Shown: positions 29,334-38,066 of the stretch, piece by piece
Layout of the letters: every line of letters starts with the position of its first letter
Position numbering within the stretch: the first letter of the stretch is position 1
Assembly: GCA_028868825.1 (NCBI GenBank)
Contig: JAGWTU010000042.1
Span: 1-44,716, forward strand
Direction of reading: 5' to 3'
DNA: 44,716 nucleotides
DNA from: Burkholderiales bacterium
GTDB lineage: Bacteria; Pseudomonadota; Gammaproteobacteria; Burkholderiales; Burkholderiaceae_C
Program-made: the position numbers and the translations under genes
The notes under the pieces: model-generated
The model's database searches: none
What the model was told of the DNA's origin: nothing
Seen by the model: the letters and a program-made list of their open reading frames with translations, nothing else

Positions 29334-30320
29334 ATGAACCCACGCATCCTCGTCGCCCGGGCCGTCCCGCCCGAGATCGTCGCGCGGCTGCGCCGCCACT
29401 TCGAGGTCGAGGACAACCAGGGCAACGCCGTCTGGAGCGCCGCCGAACTCGCGGCGCGTCTGCAGGGCCGGCAGGGCCTGTTCGCGACCAACAGCGAACG
29501 CATCGACGTGGCGCTGCTCGACGCCTGCCCCGAGCTGCGCGTCGTCGCCAACATGGTCGTCGGCTACAACCATGTCGACGTGGCGGCGTGCACCGCGCGC
29601 GGCGTGCTCGTCACCAACACGCCCGACGTGCTGACCGAGACGACGGCCGATTTCGGCTTCGCGCTGATGATGGCCGCGGCGCGCCGCATGGCCGAGGGCG
29701 AACGCCTGCTGCGGCGCGGGGAATGGAAGCAATGGTCGTTCGACATGCTCACCGGCAGCGATGTCCACGGCGCCACGCTCGGCATCCTCGGCATGGGCCG
29801 CATAGGCCAGGCCGTGGCGCGCCGCGGCGCTCTGGGCTTCGGCATGAAGGTGATCTATCACAACCGCAGCCGCCTCGCGGCCGAGATAGAGGCCGGACTC
29901 GGCGCGCGCTACGTCGGCAAGGACGAGCTGCTGGCGCAGTCCGACCACCTCGTGCTCGTGCTGCCTTACACGGCGGCCAGCCACCATGCGATCGGCGGGC
30001 CCGAGATCGCGCGCATGAAGCCCAGCGCGACGCTGACGAACATCGCCCGCGGTGGCATCGTCGACGATGCGGCGCTGGCGGTGGCGCTGCGCGAGCGCCG
30101 CATCGCCGCCGCCGGCCTCGATGTCTTCGAGGGCGAGCCGGCGCTGCACCCGGCGCTGCTCGATCTGCCCAACGTCGTGCTGACGCCGCATATCGCCAGC
30201 GCCAGCGTCGCGACGCGGCGCGCGATGGCCGAGCTGGCCGCCGACAACCTGATCGCCGCGCTGACCGGCGGCGTGCCGCCGACGCCGGTCAACCCCGAGG
30301 TGCGGGTCAGGCCTTCTTGA
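29334..30320 (+). CDS. D-2-hydroxyacid dehydrogenase (glyoxylate/hydroxypyruvate reductase-type)
   Basis: A 328-residue NAD(P)-dependent enzyme. Landmarks: VVANMVVGYNHVDVAACTARGVLVTNTPDVLTETTADF, the dinucleotide motif TLGILGMGRIGQAVARR, NIARGGIVDDAAL (Arg of the catalytic site), and VVLTPHIASASVATR, with Glu in DVFEGEP and catalytic His in TPHIASA. It most likely reduces glyoxylate, hydroxypyruvate or another 2-keto acid in the cytoplasm. GAGG precedes ATG 29334, 8 nt after the nitroreductase stop. The 3' end overlaps the convergent molybdenum hydroxylase gene by 14 bp. Confidence 0.93.
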   Translation: MNPRILVARAVPPEIVARLRRHFEVEDNQGNAVWSAAELAARLQGRQGLFATNSERIDVALLDACPELRVVANMVVGYNHVDVAACTARGVLVTNTPDVLTETTADFGFALMMAAARRMAEGERLLRRGEWKQWSFDMLTGSDVHGATLGILGMGRIGQAVARRGALGFGMKVIYHNRSRLAAEIEAGLGARYVGKDELLAQSDHLVLVLPYTAASHHAIGGPEIARMKPSATLTNIARGGIVDDAALAVALRERRIAAAGLDVFEGEPALHPALLDLPNVVLTPHIASASVATRRAMAELAADNLIAALTGGVPPTPVNPEVRVRPS

Positions 30321-32457
30321 GCGCGTTCGGGTCGATTGGCAAGGAGCGCAGCCGCTTGCCGGTGAGCGCGTAGATCGCGTTCACGACCGCCGGCGCGATC
30401 GGCGGCGTGCCCGGCTCGCCGATGCCGCTGGGCGGCTCGTTGCTGGCGACGATGTGCACCTCGACCTGGGGCATCTCGTTCATGCGCAGCACCGGGTAGT
30501 CGTTGAAGTTGCTCTGCTCGATGCGGCCGTCCTTGTAGCTGATGCGGCCGTACAGCGCGGCCGACAGTCCGTAGACGATGGCGCCCTCGATCTGGCGCTC
30601 GATCGTCAGCGGATTGACAGTGCGCCCGCAATCGACCGCAGCGACGACGCGGTGCACGCGCGGCCTGCCGTCGGCGTCGACCGAGACCTCGGCGACCTCG
30701 GCGACATAGCTGCCGAAGCTCGAGACGACGGCGATGCCGCGCGCCCGGCCCGCCGGCATTGGCTGGCCCCAGCCGGCCTTCTGCGCCGCAAGCTCGAGCA
30801 CCGCCTTGTGGCGCGGCGAGTTGCCGAGCAGCGCGCGCCTGAACTCGTACGGGTCCTGCCTGGCGGCGGCGGCCATCTCGTCGATGAAGCCCTCGCTGAA
30901 GAAGCTGTTCTGCGAATGACCGACCGAGCGCCAGAACCAGACCTGCGGCCCCGGCTCGTGGCGGCCGTAGGCGATGTGCTGGTTCGCGATCGCGTAGGGA
31001 TGGTCGACGAGGCCCTCGAGCGCCATCGCGTCGACGCCGCTGGGCGGTATCGCCATGAAGCCCGAGGCGGCCATGATCGACGGCGTGCCGACGCCGGCCT
31101 TCAAGGCGACGAGCCGGCCCTGCGCGTCGAGGCCGCCCTCGAACACCGCGACCGACGCCGGGCGGTAGTACTGCGCCGCCATGTCGTCCTCGCGGCCATA
31201 GATCAGCTTCACGGGCTTGCCGCTGATCTTGCTCAGTAGCGTCGCGTCGATCGCGAAGTCGGGCGCGAAGCGGCGACCGAAGCCGCCGCCGAGCATCAGC
31301 GTGTGGACCTTGACCTTGCCCGGCGCGACCTGCGCGACCTGGCCGAGGATGCCCTGTGCCGGTCCCTGGCTCTGCGTGCCGGCCCAGATCTCGACCGTCG
31401 CGTCCGGCCCCGTGCCCTGGACCCAGGCGGTGCAGTTCATCGGCTCCATGCAGGCATGGGCGAGGTAGGGCGCCTCGTAGCGCGCCTGCACCTGTTGCGC
31501 GGCACCGGCGAGCGCCGCCTGCGCCTGGCCCTTGTCCAGCGCCACGGCGGACGCCTCGCGCGCCGCGGCTTCGAGCTTGGTGCTGATCGCGCTGCTGTCG
31601 GGCGTCGCGCCGTCGCCGAGGTCCCAATCGACGGCCAGCGCATCGCGGCCCTGCTTGGCCGCCCAGTAGCCGGTCGCCAGCACCGCGACGCCGCTGGGCA
31701 GCGCAATGACCTGCTGCACGCCGGGCACGGCCTTGGCCTTGGCTTCATCGTAGTGCTTGGGCTTGGCGCCCTTGTTGGGCGCGCGGGCCATCACCGCGAC
31801 GAGCAGCCCCGGCACCTGGGCATCGATGCCGAAGCGGGCCTTGCCGCTGGACTTGTCGGGCGAGTCGAGTCGCTTGGTCGGCTTGCCGATGAGCTTGAAG
31901 GCCATCGGATCCTTGAGCTTGGGTTGCGCCGGCACCGGCAGCTTCGACGCCGCCTCGGCGAGCGCGCCGTAGCCGATCTTCTTGCCGCCGGGGCCGTGGA
32001 TCTGGCCCTTGTCGGTGCGCAACTGGTCTGCCGGCACGCCCCACTGCGCCGCTGCCGCGGCAACGAGCATCTCGCGCGCCGCCGCGCCGACCTGGCGCAG
32101 CGGCAGGTAGAAGGCGCGGATCGTCGCCGAGCCGCCCGTGCCCTGCATGCCGAACGCCGGATTGTTGTAGGCCTTGTCGGCCGGCGCCTGTTCGACCTCG
32201 ACCCGGCTCCAGTCGGCATCGAGTTCGTCGGCGATGAGCATCGGGATCGCGGTGGCCACGCCCTGGCCCATCTCGGACGAGCCGCACAGGATCGTCACCT
32301 TGCCGTCGCCGGCGATGCGCAGCCAGGCGTTCATCGTCGTCGAACTTGGCGCTGTGGCGGCGCGCGCCGTCTTGTCCAGCGTCGGCAGGGCGAAGCCGAC
32401 GACGAGGGCGCCGCCGGTCTGGAGGAAACCGCGCCGGGAGGTGTGGGTGGCGTCCAT
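30307..32457 (-). CDS. Molybdenum hydroxylase large subunit (isoquinoline 1-oxidoreductase IorB / aldehyde dehydrogenase type)
   Basis: A 716-residue product with a twin-arginine signal (SRRGFLQTGGALVVGFALP), so it is exported folded with its cofactor. Motifs of the xanthine-oxidase family: CGSSEMGQGVATAIPMLIADEL, LGGGFGRRFAPDFAIDATLLS, VWFWRSVGHSQNSFFSEGF, and the catalytic Glu in GIGEPGTPPIAPAVVNAIYALTG. It would bind Mo-cytosine dinucleotide and hydroxylate aldehydes or N-heteroaromatics, with electrons passing to the small subunit. The typical IorB-like layout (no FAD subunit) is kept. It starts 2 nt after the small-subunit stop. No cofactor maturation gene is visible in the window. Confidence 0.93.
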   Translation of the reverse strand: MDATHTSRRGFLQTGGALVVGFALPTLDKTARAATAPSSTTMNAWLRIAGDGKVTILCGSSEMGQGVATAIPMLIADELDADWSRVEVEQAPADKAYNNPAFGMQGTGGSATIRAFYLPLRQVGAAAREMLVAAAAAQWGVPADQLRTDKGQIHGPGGKKIGYGALAEAASKLPVPAQPKLKDPMAFKLIGKPTKRLDSPDKSSGKARFGIDAQVPGLLVAVMARAPNKGAKPKHYDEAKAKAVPGVQQVIALPSGVAVLATGYWAAKQGRDALAVDWDLGDGATPDSSAISTKLEAAAREASAVALDKGQAQAALAGAAQQVQARYEAPYLAHACMEPMNCTAWVQGTGPDATVEIWAGTQSQGPAQGILGQVAQVAPGKVKVHTLMLGGGFGRRFAPDFAIDATLLSKISGKPVKLIYGREDDMAAQYYRPASVAVFEGGLDAQGRLVALKAGVGTPSIMAASGFMAIPPSGVDAMALEGLVDHPYAIANQHIAYGRHEPGPQVWFWRSVGHSQNSFFSEGFIDEMAAAARQDPYEFRRALLGNSPRHKAVLELAAQKAGWGQPMPAGRARGIAVVSSFGSYVAEVAEVSVDADGRPRVHRVVAAVDCGRTVNPLTIERQIEGAIVYGLSAALYGRISYKDGRIEQSNFNDYPVLRMNEMPQVEVHIVASNEPPSGIGEPGTPPIAPAVVNAIYALTGKRLRSLPIDPNALKKA

Positions 32458-32459
32458 GG

Positions 32460-32924
32460 TCAGGCCTTGCGCAAGGTGGCCGCGGCGTCGTGGATGGCGG
32501 CGCGGATATGGTTGTAGGTGCCGCAACGACAGATGTTGCCGCTCATCGCGGCGTCGATGTCGGCGTCGCCGGGGGCACGGTTCTTGGCCAGCAGCGCGCA
32601 GGCGCTCATCACCTGGCCCGACTGGCAATAGCCGCATTGCGGCACGTCGTGCGCGACCCAGGCCGCCTGCACCGCACGGCCGGCGCGCGTCGCGCCGACG
32701 GCCTCGATCGTCGTCACCTTGCGCTGGCCGACGGCCGAGATCGGCGTCACGCAGCTGCGCACGGCCTGGCCGTCGATGTGCACGGTGCAGGCGCCGCACA
32801 GTGCCGCCCCGCAGCCGAATTTCGTACCCTGCAGTTGCAGGTTCTCGCGCAAGGCCCACAGCAGCGGCATCTCGGGCGGCGCATCGACCTGGACGGTCTT
32901 GCCATTCACATGAAGTTGGGTCAC
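32460..32924 (-). CDS. Molybdenum hydroxylase small subunit, 2x[2Fe-2S] (IorA-like)
   Basis: The 154-residue product has a plant-type [2Fe-2S] domain (Cys38, Cys43, Cys46, Cys58 in FGCGAALCGACTVHIDG and SCVTP) and a helical second cluster domain (Cys97, Cys100 in QCGYCQSGQ; Cys132, Cys134 in ICRCGTY). This is the standard electron-transfer subunit of two-subunit periplasmic aldehyde or isoquinoline oxidoreductases. It has no signal, as expected when it is co-exported with the twin-arginine large subunit. It heads the two-gene operon, with rmuC starting divergently 90 bp away. Confidence 0.96.
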   Translation of the reverse strand: MTQLHVNGKTVQVDAPPEMPLLWALRENLQLQGTKFGCGAALCGACTVHIDGQAVRSCVTPISAVGQRKVTTIEAVGATRAGRAVQAAWVAHDVPQCGYCQSGQVMSACALLAKNRAPGDADIDAAMSGNICRCGTYNHIRAAIHDAAATLRKA

Positions 32925-33002
32925 CGGGGGGCTCCTGTCGGTCGTCTGGGGATGTCTGGATTCAGGGCCGCGAGGCTACTCGATCGCGCCGATTTCTGCA
33001 GT

Positions 33003-33008
33003 GACAAT
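33003..33008 (+). promoter_or_regulatory. -10 box GACAAT just before the rmuC start (leaderless-type)
   Basis: GACAAT (preceded by TG, an extended -10) ends 6 nt before ATG 33015, with no Shine-Dalgarno. Confidence 0.4.
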
Positions 33009-33014
33009 GGCGCG

Positions 33015-34367
33015 ATGGCTGATGGGACCGTCTACGTCGTGCTGGCGCTGCTGGCGCTCAACCTCTTGCTGCTGCTGTGGCTGGCGCTGCGCCGCGCCGA
33101 CGAGCGCGTGCCGACGCTGGTCGAGCGGCTCGAACGCGAGCTGCGCGACGAGCTCGGCCGCCAGGGCCTGGGCACGCGCGGCGACCTCGCGCAGTTCCAG
33201 CGCATGCTGCTGACGCAGAGCGGCGACGCGGCGCGCACGCAGAACGAGCAGATCGATGCGTTCCGCGGCCAGCTCGCCGCAGCGCAGGCGCGCAGCGATG
33301 CCGCGCTGAGCCAGTTCGGCCAGACTCTGGGCGAGAACCTGCGCGCGCTCGCCGAGGCCAACGAGCGCCGGCTCGCCGACGTGCGCCAGGCCGTCGACGC
33401 GCGGCTGCAGTCGCTGCAGGAAGGCAACGAGCGCAAGCTCGACCAGATGCGCGCCACCGTCGACGAGAAGCTGCAGGCGACGCTGGAGACGCGGCTGGGC
33501 GAGAGCTTCAAGCAGGTCGCCGACCGCCTCGAGCAGGTGCACAAGGGTCTGGGCGAGATGCAGACGCTGGCGCGCGACGTCGGCGCGCTCAACCGCGTGC
33601 TCACGAACGTCAAGACGCGCGGCGTCTTCGGCGAGGTCCAGCTCGCCGGCCTGCTCGAGCAGGTCTTCACGCCCGAGCAGTACGCGACCAACGTCGCCAC
33701 CGTGCCCGGCAGCGCCGACCGCGTCGAGTTCGCGATCCGCCTGCCCGGGCGGGCGGCGGAGCAGGGCGGCAACGCGGCCGCGCCGCTGTGGCTGCCGATC
33801 GACGCCAAGTTCCCGCGCGAGGACTACGAGCGGCTGCTCGACGCCGCCGAGCGCGCCGACGCGGCGGCGCTCGAGACCGCGGCCAAGGCGATCGAGAACC
33901 GCCTCAAGCTCGAGGCGCGCAGCATCCGCGACAAATACGTCTCGCCGCCGCACACGACCGATTTCGCGATCCTCTTCCTGCCGACCGAGGGCCTGTACGC
34001 CGAGGCGCTGCGCCGCCCCGGGCTGGCCGAGACGCTGCAGCGCGACTGCAAGGTGATGCTGGCCGGACCGACGACGCTGCTGGCGCTGCTCAACAGCCTG
34101 CAGATGGGCTTCCGTACGCTGGTGCTCGAGAAGCGCTCGGCCGAGGTCTGGGAGGTGCTGGGCGCGGTGAAGACCGAGTTCGGCAAGTTCGGCGACGTGC
34201 TGGCGAAGACGCGCAAGAAGCTCGAGGAGGCCAGCAACACGATCGACCAGGCCGAGACGCGCACGCGCGCGATGGCGCGCCAGCTGCGCAGCGTCGAGGC
34301 GCTGCCCGAGACGCGCGCGGCACAACTGCTGCCGGGGCTGGCCGTCGACGAGGACGAGCAGGGCTGA
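33015..34367 (+). CDS. rmuC: DNA recombination protein RmuC
   Basis: A 450-residue product with one N-terminal membrane segment (VYVVLALLALNLLLLLWLAL, residues about 6-25), a long coiled coil (about 40-190) and the RmuC nuclease-like domain. In that domain are LNRVLTNVKTRGVFGEVQLAGLLEQVF, LPIDAKFPREDYERLL (PD-type motif DAKFP) and IRDKYVSPPHTTDFAILFLPTEGLYAE. RmuC limits short inverted-repeat recombination and helps remove protein-DNA crosslinks. Neighbours are unrelated and the gene is monocistronic. The start is fixed by the membrane segment and by a -10 box 6 nt upstream. Confidence 0.95.
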   Translation: MADGTVYVVLALLALNLLLLLWLALRRADERVPTLVERLERELRDELGRQGLGTRGDLAQFQRMLLTQSGDAARTQNEQIDAFRGQLAAAQARSDAALSQFGQTLGENLRALAEANERRLADVRQAVDARLQSLQEGNERKLDQMRATVDEKLQATLETRLGESFKQVADRLEQVHKGLGEMQTLARDVGALNRVLTNVKTRGVFGEVQLAGLLEQVFTPEQYATNVATVPGSADRVEFAIRLPGRAAEQGGNAAAPLWLPIDAKFPREDYERLLDAAERADAAALETAAKAIENRLKLEARSIRDKYVSPPHTTDFAILFLPTEGLYAEALRRPGLAETLQRDCKVMLAGPTTLLALLNSLQMGFRTLVLEKRSAEVWEVLGAVKTEFGKFGDVLAKTRKKLEEASNTIDQAETRTRAMARQLRSVEALPETRAAQLLPGLAVDEDEQG

Positions 34368-34396
34368 GCCCGGCGGCGACCGCCGGCCGCTCGGGC
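34367..34396. terminator. Possible shared hairpin between convergent rmuC and glutaredoxin-like genes
   Basis: CCGGCGG (34370-34376), loop CGA, CCGCCGG (34380-34386), inside a wider AGCCCG (34367-34372) ... CGGGCT (34392-34397) repeat that competes with its foot. No T-run follows, so termination activity is uncertain. Confidence 0.35.
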
Positions 34397-35034
34397 TAGA
34401 AGCGGATGCCGCCGGGCTGTTCCGCCGGATTCGGCGTCGTCGGCGGCGGCGGCGCCTGCCGGCTCGCCGGCGCTGCCGGCGGCGCCGCGCGTGCGACCAT
34501 CGGTGTGGCGCGCGGCGTCGGCCAGTTCGGCGGCAGCTTCGACGTCCGCGGGTAGCCGGCGGCGTCGAGGTAGGTGTTCCAGTCACCCTCGTTGACGCCG
34601 CGCAGCGGCTGCGCGCCGATCGTCAGCGACGGCAGCGTGCGCCCGCCGACGGCCGCTTCGAGCGCGCGCGCGTCCTCTTCGGTCGTCACCAGGCGCTCGC
34701 TGTACGGGATGCCGCGCCGCTGCAGCAGCTGGCGCGCGTTGTCGCAGGGCGGGCATTCGCTGGTCGTGTAGAGCGTGACCGGGTAGGTCTGCGCCGGCTT
34801 TCGCAGCTCGGCCGGCAGCTCGGGTTGCGTCGACGCGGCGACCGGCGTGCCGCCGCGCATCGGCGTCACGCGCGACTTGGCGTCGGCCGGCGGCCGGTCG
34901 GTGTAGCTGATGCTGCCATCCGGGTTGACGACCTTGTACTGGGCCAGCGCCGCCGCCGCCGGCAGGGCGAGCAGCACCGCCAGCAGCAGCTGCGGCAGCG
35001 GTAGGTGGCGGGGTATCGATGCGTTGGTGGGCAT
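34396..35034 (-). CDS. DUF4124 / glutaredoxin-domain periplasmic protein
   Basis: The 212-residue product has a signal peptide (QLLLAVLLALPAAAALAQ, cleaved near residue 31). A DUF4124 segment follows (YKVVNPDGSISYTDRPPADA), then a glutaredoxin-like domain with VTLYTTSECPPCDNARQLLQRRGI (Cys94, Cys97) and the cis-Pro loop GRTLPSLTIG. The tail is Pro-rich. It is likely a periplasmic thiol-disulfide protein; its partners are unknown. Convergent with rmuC, and placed 53 nt downstream of the oligopeptidase gene. Confidence 0.85.
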   Translation of the reverse strand: MPTNASIPRHLPLPQLLLAVLLALPAAAALAQYKVVNPDGSISYTDRPPADAKSRVTPMRGGTPVAASTQPELPAELRKPAQTYPVTLYTTSECPPCDNARQLLQRRGIPYSERLVTTEEDARALEAAVGGRTLPSLTIGAQPLRGVNEGDWNTYLDAAGYPRTSKLPPNWPTPRATPMVARAAPPAAPASRQAPPPPTTPNPAEQPGGIRF

Positions 35035-35087
35035 GGGGCGGTGGCCGGACGGCAAAGACTGGAATCTAGCCCAGCGCGCGGGCGCGC

Positions 35088-37124
35088 TCAAGCGACGACC
35101 TCGCTCATGCCCTGATGGCGCAACAGCGCCTCGTTGCTCGGCGCGCGGCCGCGGAAGGCGATGAAGCTCTCGAGGGCAGGCCGGCTGCCGCCGACGGCGA
35201 GGATCTGGTCGCGGTAGCGCGCCCCGGTGGCGCGGTCGAGCAGGCCCGTCTCCTCGAATGCCGCGTAGGCGTCGGCCGACAGCACCTCGGCCCAGGCGTA
35301 GCCGTAGTAGCCGGCGGCATAGCCGCCGTTGAAGAGGTGGCCGAAGCTGTGGGCGTAGCGGTCGAAGGGCGGCGCGGCGACGACCTGGATCTCGGCGTTG
35401 ACCTCGGCCTGGACCTCGCGGACGCGCTCGGCGGCGCCTGGCTCGGCATGCAGCCGCATGTCGAACAGCGCGTATTCGCATTGCCGCAGCAGCCGCAGGC
35501 CGGTCTGGAAATGGCGCGCCGCGATCATGCGGTCGTAGAGCTCGCGCGGCAGCGGCTCGCCGCTGTCGACATGGCAGCTCAGGCCCCGCAGCACCTCCCA
35601 TTCCCAGCAGTAGTTCTCCATGAACTGGCTCGGCAGCTCGACGGCGTCGCCCTCGACGCCGGCGATGCCGGCGACGCCGAGCTCGTCGACCTGGGTCAGC
35701 ATGTGGTGCAGGCCATGGCCGAACTCGTGGAACAGCGTGATCAGGTCGTCGTGCGTGAGCAGGGCCGGCCGGCCTTCCAGCGGCGGCGCGAAGTTGCAGA
35801 TCAGGTGCGCGACGGGCAGCTGCAGCGCGCCCTCGGGGCGGCGCCAGCGGCCGCGGCAGTCGTCCATCCAGGCACCCGACTGCTTGCCGGCGCGGGCGTA
35901 GGTGTCGAGGTAGAAGGCGGCCACCGGCGCGCCGCCGCGCAGCACTTCGAAATAGCGCACCGACTCGTGCCAGACCGGCGCCGTCGCCGGACGGATCGCG
36001 ACCCCGAACAGCGTCTCGACGAGGCCGAACAGGCCCTGCAGCACGCGCGGCTCGGTGAGATAGGGTTTCACGTCCTCGCTGCTGAAGCTGTAGCGCGACT
36101 GCTTGAGCCGCTCGCTCGCGTAGGGCCGGTCCCAGGCCTCGAGTTCGGCCAGGCCCAGCTCGCGCGCGGCGAACGCCGCGAGCTCGGCGACCTCGCGTTC
36201 GGCGTGCGCTCGCGCGCGCCGCGCGAGGTCGCGCAGGAAGTCCAGCACTTCGCGCGGCGTGCGCGCCATCTTCGGTGCCAGCGCAAAGGCGGCGTAGTTC
36301 GGAAACCCGATCAGCGCCGCCTCCTCCTGGCGCAGCGCCAGCAGTTCGCGCATCGCCGCGCTGTTGTCGTGCTCGGGCGGCCCGAATTCGCTCGCCCGCG
36401 TCGCGTAGGCGCGCAGCAGCGTCGCGCGCAGTTCGCGATCGTCGGCGTATTTCATCAGCGGCAGGTAGCAGGGCAGCTGCAGCGTCAGGCGGTGGCCCGC
36501 GACGCCGGCCGCCTCGGCGGTGGCGCGCGCGGCGCGCCGCACGTCGTCGGGCACGCCGGCGAGCCGCTCGGCGCCGACGTCGAGGACGTAGGCATCGGTG
36601 GCGTCGAGCACATGGTCGCCGAACTGCTGGGACAGCGCGGCCATGCGGTCCTGGATCGCGGCATGGCGCTCGCGCGCCGCGCCCTCGAGCTCGGCGCCGC
36701 CGAGGACGAAGTCGCGCAGTGCGTGGGCCAGCACCTGGCGCCGCGCCGGGCTCAGCGCCGCGGCGGCCGGGCTCGCGGCGAGCGCCTTGTACTTGGCGTA
36801 CAGCCGCGCGTCGGCGCCCATGCGCGTCATGAAATCGACGACCTTGGGCAGCGCCTGCGCATGCGCCGCGCGCAGCGCCGGCGTGTCGACGACGGCCTGC
36901 AGGTGGCGCACATGGCCCCAGGCGCGGTGCAGCCGCTCGACCGGCACGTCCAGCGCCAGCGCGAGCGCGTCGTAGTCGGCGGCGACCTCGGGGCCGACCG
37001 CGCGTTCGAGTGCGGCGTCGGCGGCGGCGAGCAGGTGGTCGATCGCCGGCGCGACATGCTCGGGACGGATCGCCGCGTAGTCCGGGCTGTCGGCGAGCAG
37101 CGGGTTCGCTTCGAGGCTGCTCAT
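35088..37124 (-). CDS. prlC: Oligopeptidase A (M3 family metallopeptidase)
   Basis: A 678-residue cytoplasmic zinc peptidase of thimet-oligopeptidase type. The zinc site is LITLFHEFGHGLHHML (HEFGH), with the third ligand Glu downstream in FMENYCWEWEVL. The N-terminus NPLLADSPDYAAIRPEHVAPAIDHLL is diagnostic of PrlC/OpdA, which degrades signal peptides and other short peptides. The length is normal. ATG 37124 overlaps the folD stop by 4 nt, so the two genes are translationally coupled. Confidence 0.96.
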   Translation of the reverse strand: MSSLEANPLLADSPDYAAIRPEHVAPAIDHLLAAADAALERAVGPEVAADYDALALALDVPVERLHRAWGHVRHLQAVVDTPALRAAHAQALPKVVDFMTRMGADARLYAKYKALAASPAAAALSPARRQVLAHALRDFVLGGAELEGAARERHAAIQDRMAALSQQFGDHVLDATDAYVLDVGAERLAGVPDDVRRAARATAEAAGVAGHRLTLQLPCYLPLMKYADDRELRATLLRAYATRASEFGPPEHDNSAAMRELLALRQEEAALIGFPNYAAFALAPKMARTPREVLDFLRDLARRARAHAEREVAELAAFAARELGLAELEAWDRPYASERLKQSRYSFSSEDVKPYLTEPRVLQGLFGLVETLFGVAIRPATAPVWHESVRYFEVLRGGAPVAAFYLDTYARAGKQSGAWMDDCRGRWRRPEGALQLPVAHLICNFAPPLEGRPALLTHDDLITLFHEFGHGLHHMLTQVDELGVAGIAGVEGDAVELPSQFMENYCWEWEVLRGLSCHVDSGEPLPRELYDRMIAARHFQTGLRLLRQCEYALFDMRLHAEPGAAERVREVQAEVNAEIQVVAAPPFDRYAHSFGHLFNGGYAAGYYGYAWAEVLSADAYAAFEETGLLDRATGARYRDQILAVGGSRPALESFIAFRGRAPSNEALLRHQGMSEVVA

Positions 37125-37987
37125 CCGGCGGTCCCGGCCCTGGTGGTCGCCCCGGCCGCCTGCAGCGTGTTGACGAGCAGCATCGTGATCGTCATCGGCC
37201 CGACCCCGCCGGGCACCGGCGTGATCCAGCCAGCGACCTCGCGCACGCCGGCGTAGTCGACGTCGCCGCAGAGCCTGCCCTCGTCGTTGCGGTTCATGCC
37301 GACGTCGATGACGATGGCGCCGGGCTTGACCATCGCCGCGGTCAGCGTGTTGCGGCGGCCGACGGCGGCGACGACGATGTCGGCCGCGCGCGTGTGCACG
37401 GCGAGGTCGGGCGTCGCGCTGTGGCAGACGGTGACGGTGGCGTGGGCCTGCAGCAGCAGCAGCGCCATCGGCTTGCCGACGGTGTTGCTGCGGCCGATGA
37501 CGACGGCATGCCGGCCCTTGATCGGCACGCCGGTGCTCTCGATCAGCTTCATGCAGCCGTAGGGCGTGGCCGGCCGCAACCCTGGGAGTCCCGTCATCAG
37601 CGCGCCGGCCGAATGCACCGAGAAGCCGTCGACGTCCTTGTCGGTGGCGATCGCCGCGATGACCTTCTGCGGGTCGATGTGGCGCGGCAGCGGCATCTGC
37701 ACGAGGATGCCGTGGATCGTCGGATCGGCGTTGAGCGCGGCGATGCGCGCCAGCAGCGCCGACTCGGCCAGTGCGGCGTCGTATTTCTCGAGCACCGAAT
37801 GCAGGCCGTGCTCCTCGCAGGCCTTGACCTTGTTGCGCACGTACACGGCGCTGGCCGGGTCGTCGCCGACGAGGATCACGGCCAGGCCGGGCTTGCGTCC
37901 CTGCGCGGTCAGCGCGGCGGCGCGCAGGCCGACTTCGCTGCGGATCTGTCGGGACAGCGCGATGCCGTCGATGGTTTGTGCGGTCAT
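37121..37987 (-). CDS. folD: Bifunctional methylenetetrahydrofolate dehydrogenase / cyclohydrolase
   Basis: The 288-residue product interconverts 5,10-methylene-, methenyl- and 10-formyl-tetrahydrofolate using NADP. Landmarks: LAVILVGDDPASAVYVRNKVKACEEHG (catalytic Lys in the YxxxK region), GILVQMPLPRHID, GRSNTVGKPMALLLL and the C-terminal TPVPGGVGPMTITMLL. It heads a two-gene operon with prlC. A hairpin lies 22-44 bp before its start and separates it from the response regulator gene. Confidence 0.97.
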   Translation of the reverse strand: MTAQTIDGIALSRQIRSEVGLRAAALTAQGRKPGLAVILVGDDPASAVYVRNKVKACEEHGLHSVLEKYDAALAESALLARIAALNADPTIHGILVQMPLPRHIDPQKVIAAIATDKDVDGFSVHSAGALMTGLPGLRPATPYGCMKLIESTGVPIKGRHAVVIGRSNTVGKPMALLLLQAHATVTVCHSATPDLAVHTRAADIVVAAVGRRNTLTAAMVKPGAIVIDVGMNRNDEGRLCGDVDYAGVREVAGWITPVPGGVGPMTITMLLVNTLQAAGATTRAGTAG

Positions 37988-38008
37988 GGTGCGGTTGCGG
38001 AAATGAAC

Positions 38009-38031
38009 GAGGCCGCTCGGTGGGCGGCCTC
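38009..38031. terminator. Hairpin between response regulator and folD genes
   Basis: GAGGCCGC (38009-38016), loop of 7 nt, GCGGCCTC (38024-38031). It lies in the 79-bp gap downstream of the regulator stop on the minus strand. Only a weak T-rich tail follows, so it may attenuate rather than fully stop transcription. Confidence 0.45.
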
Positions 38032-38066
38032 GTGCGGGTCCAGACGTCGTCGGCGCCTCAGGGGCC

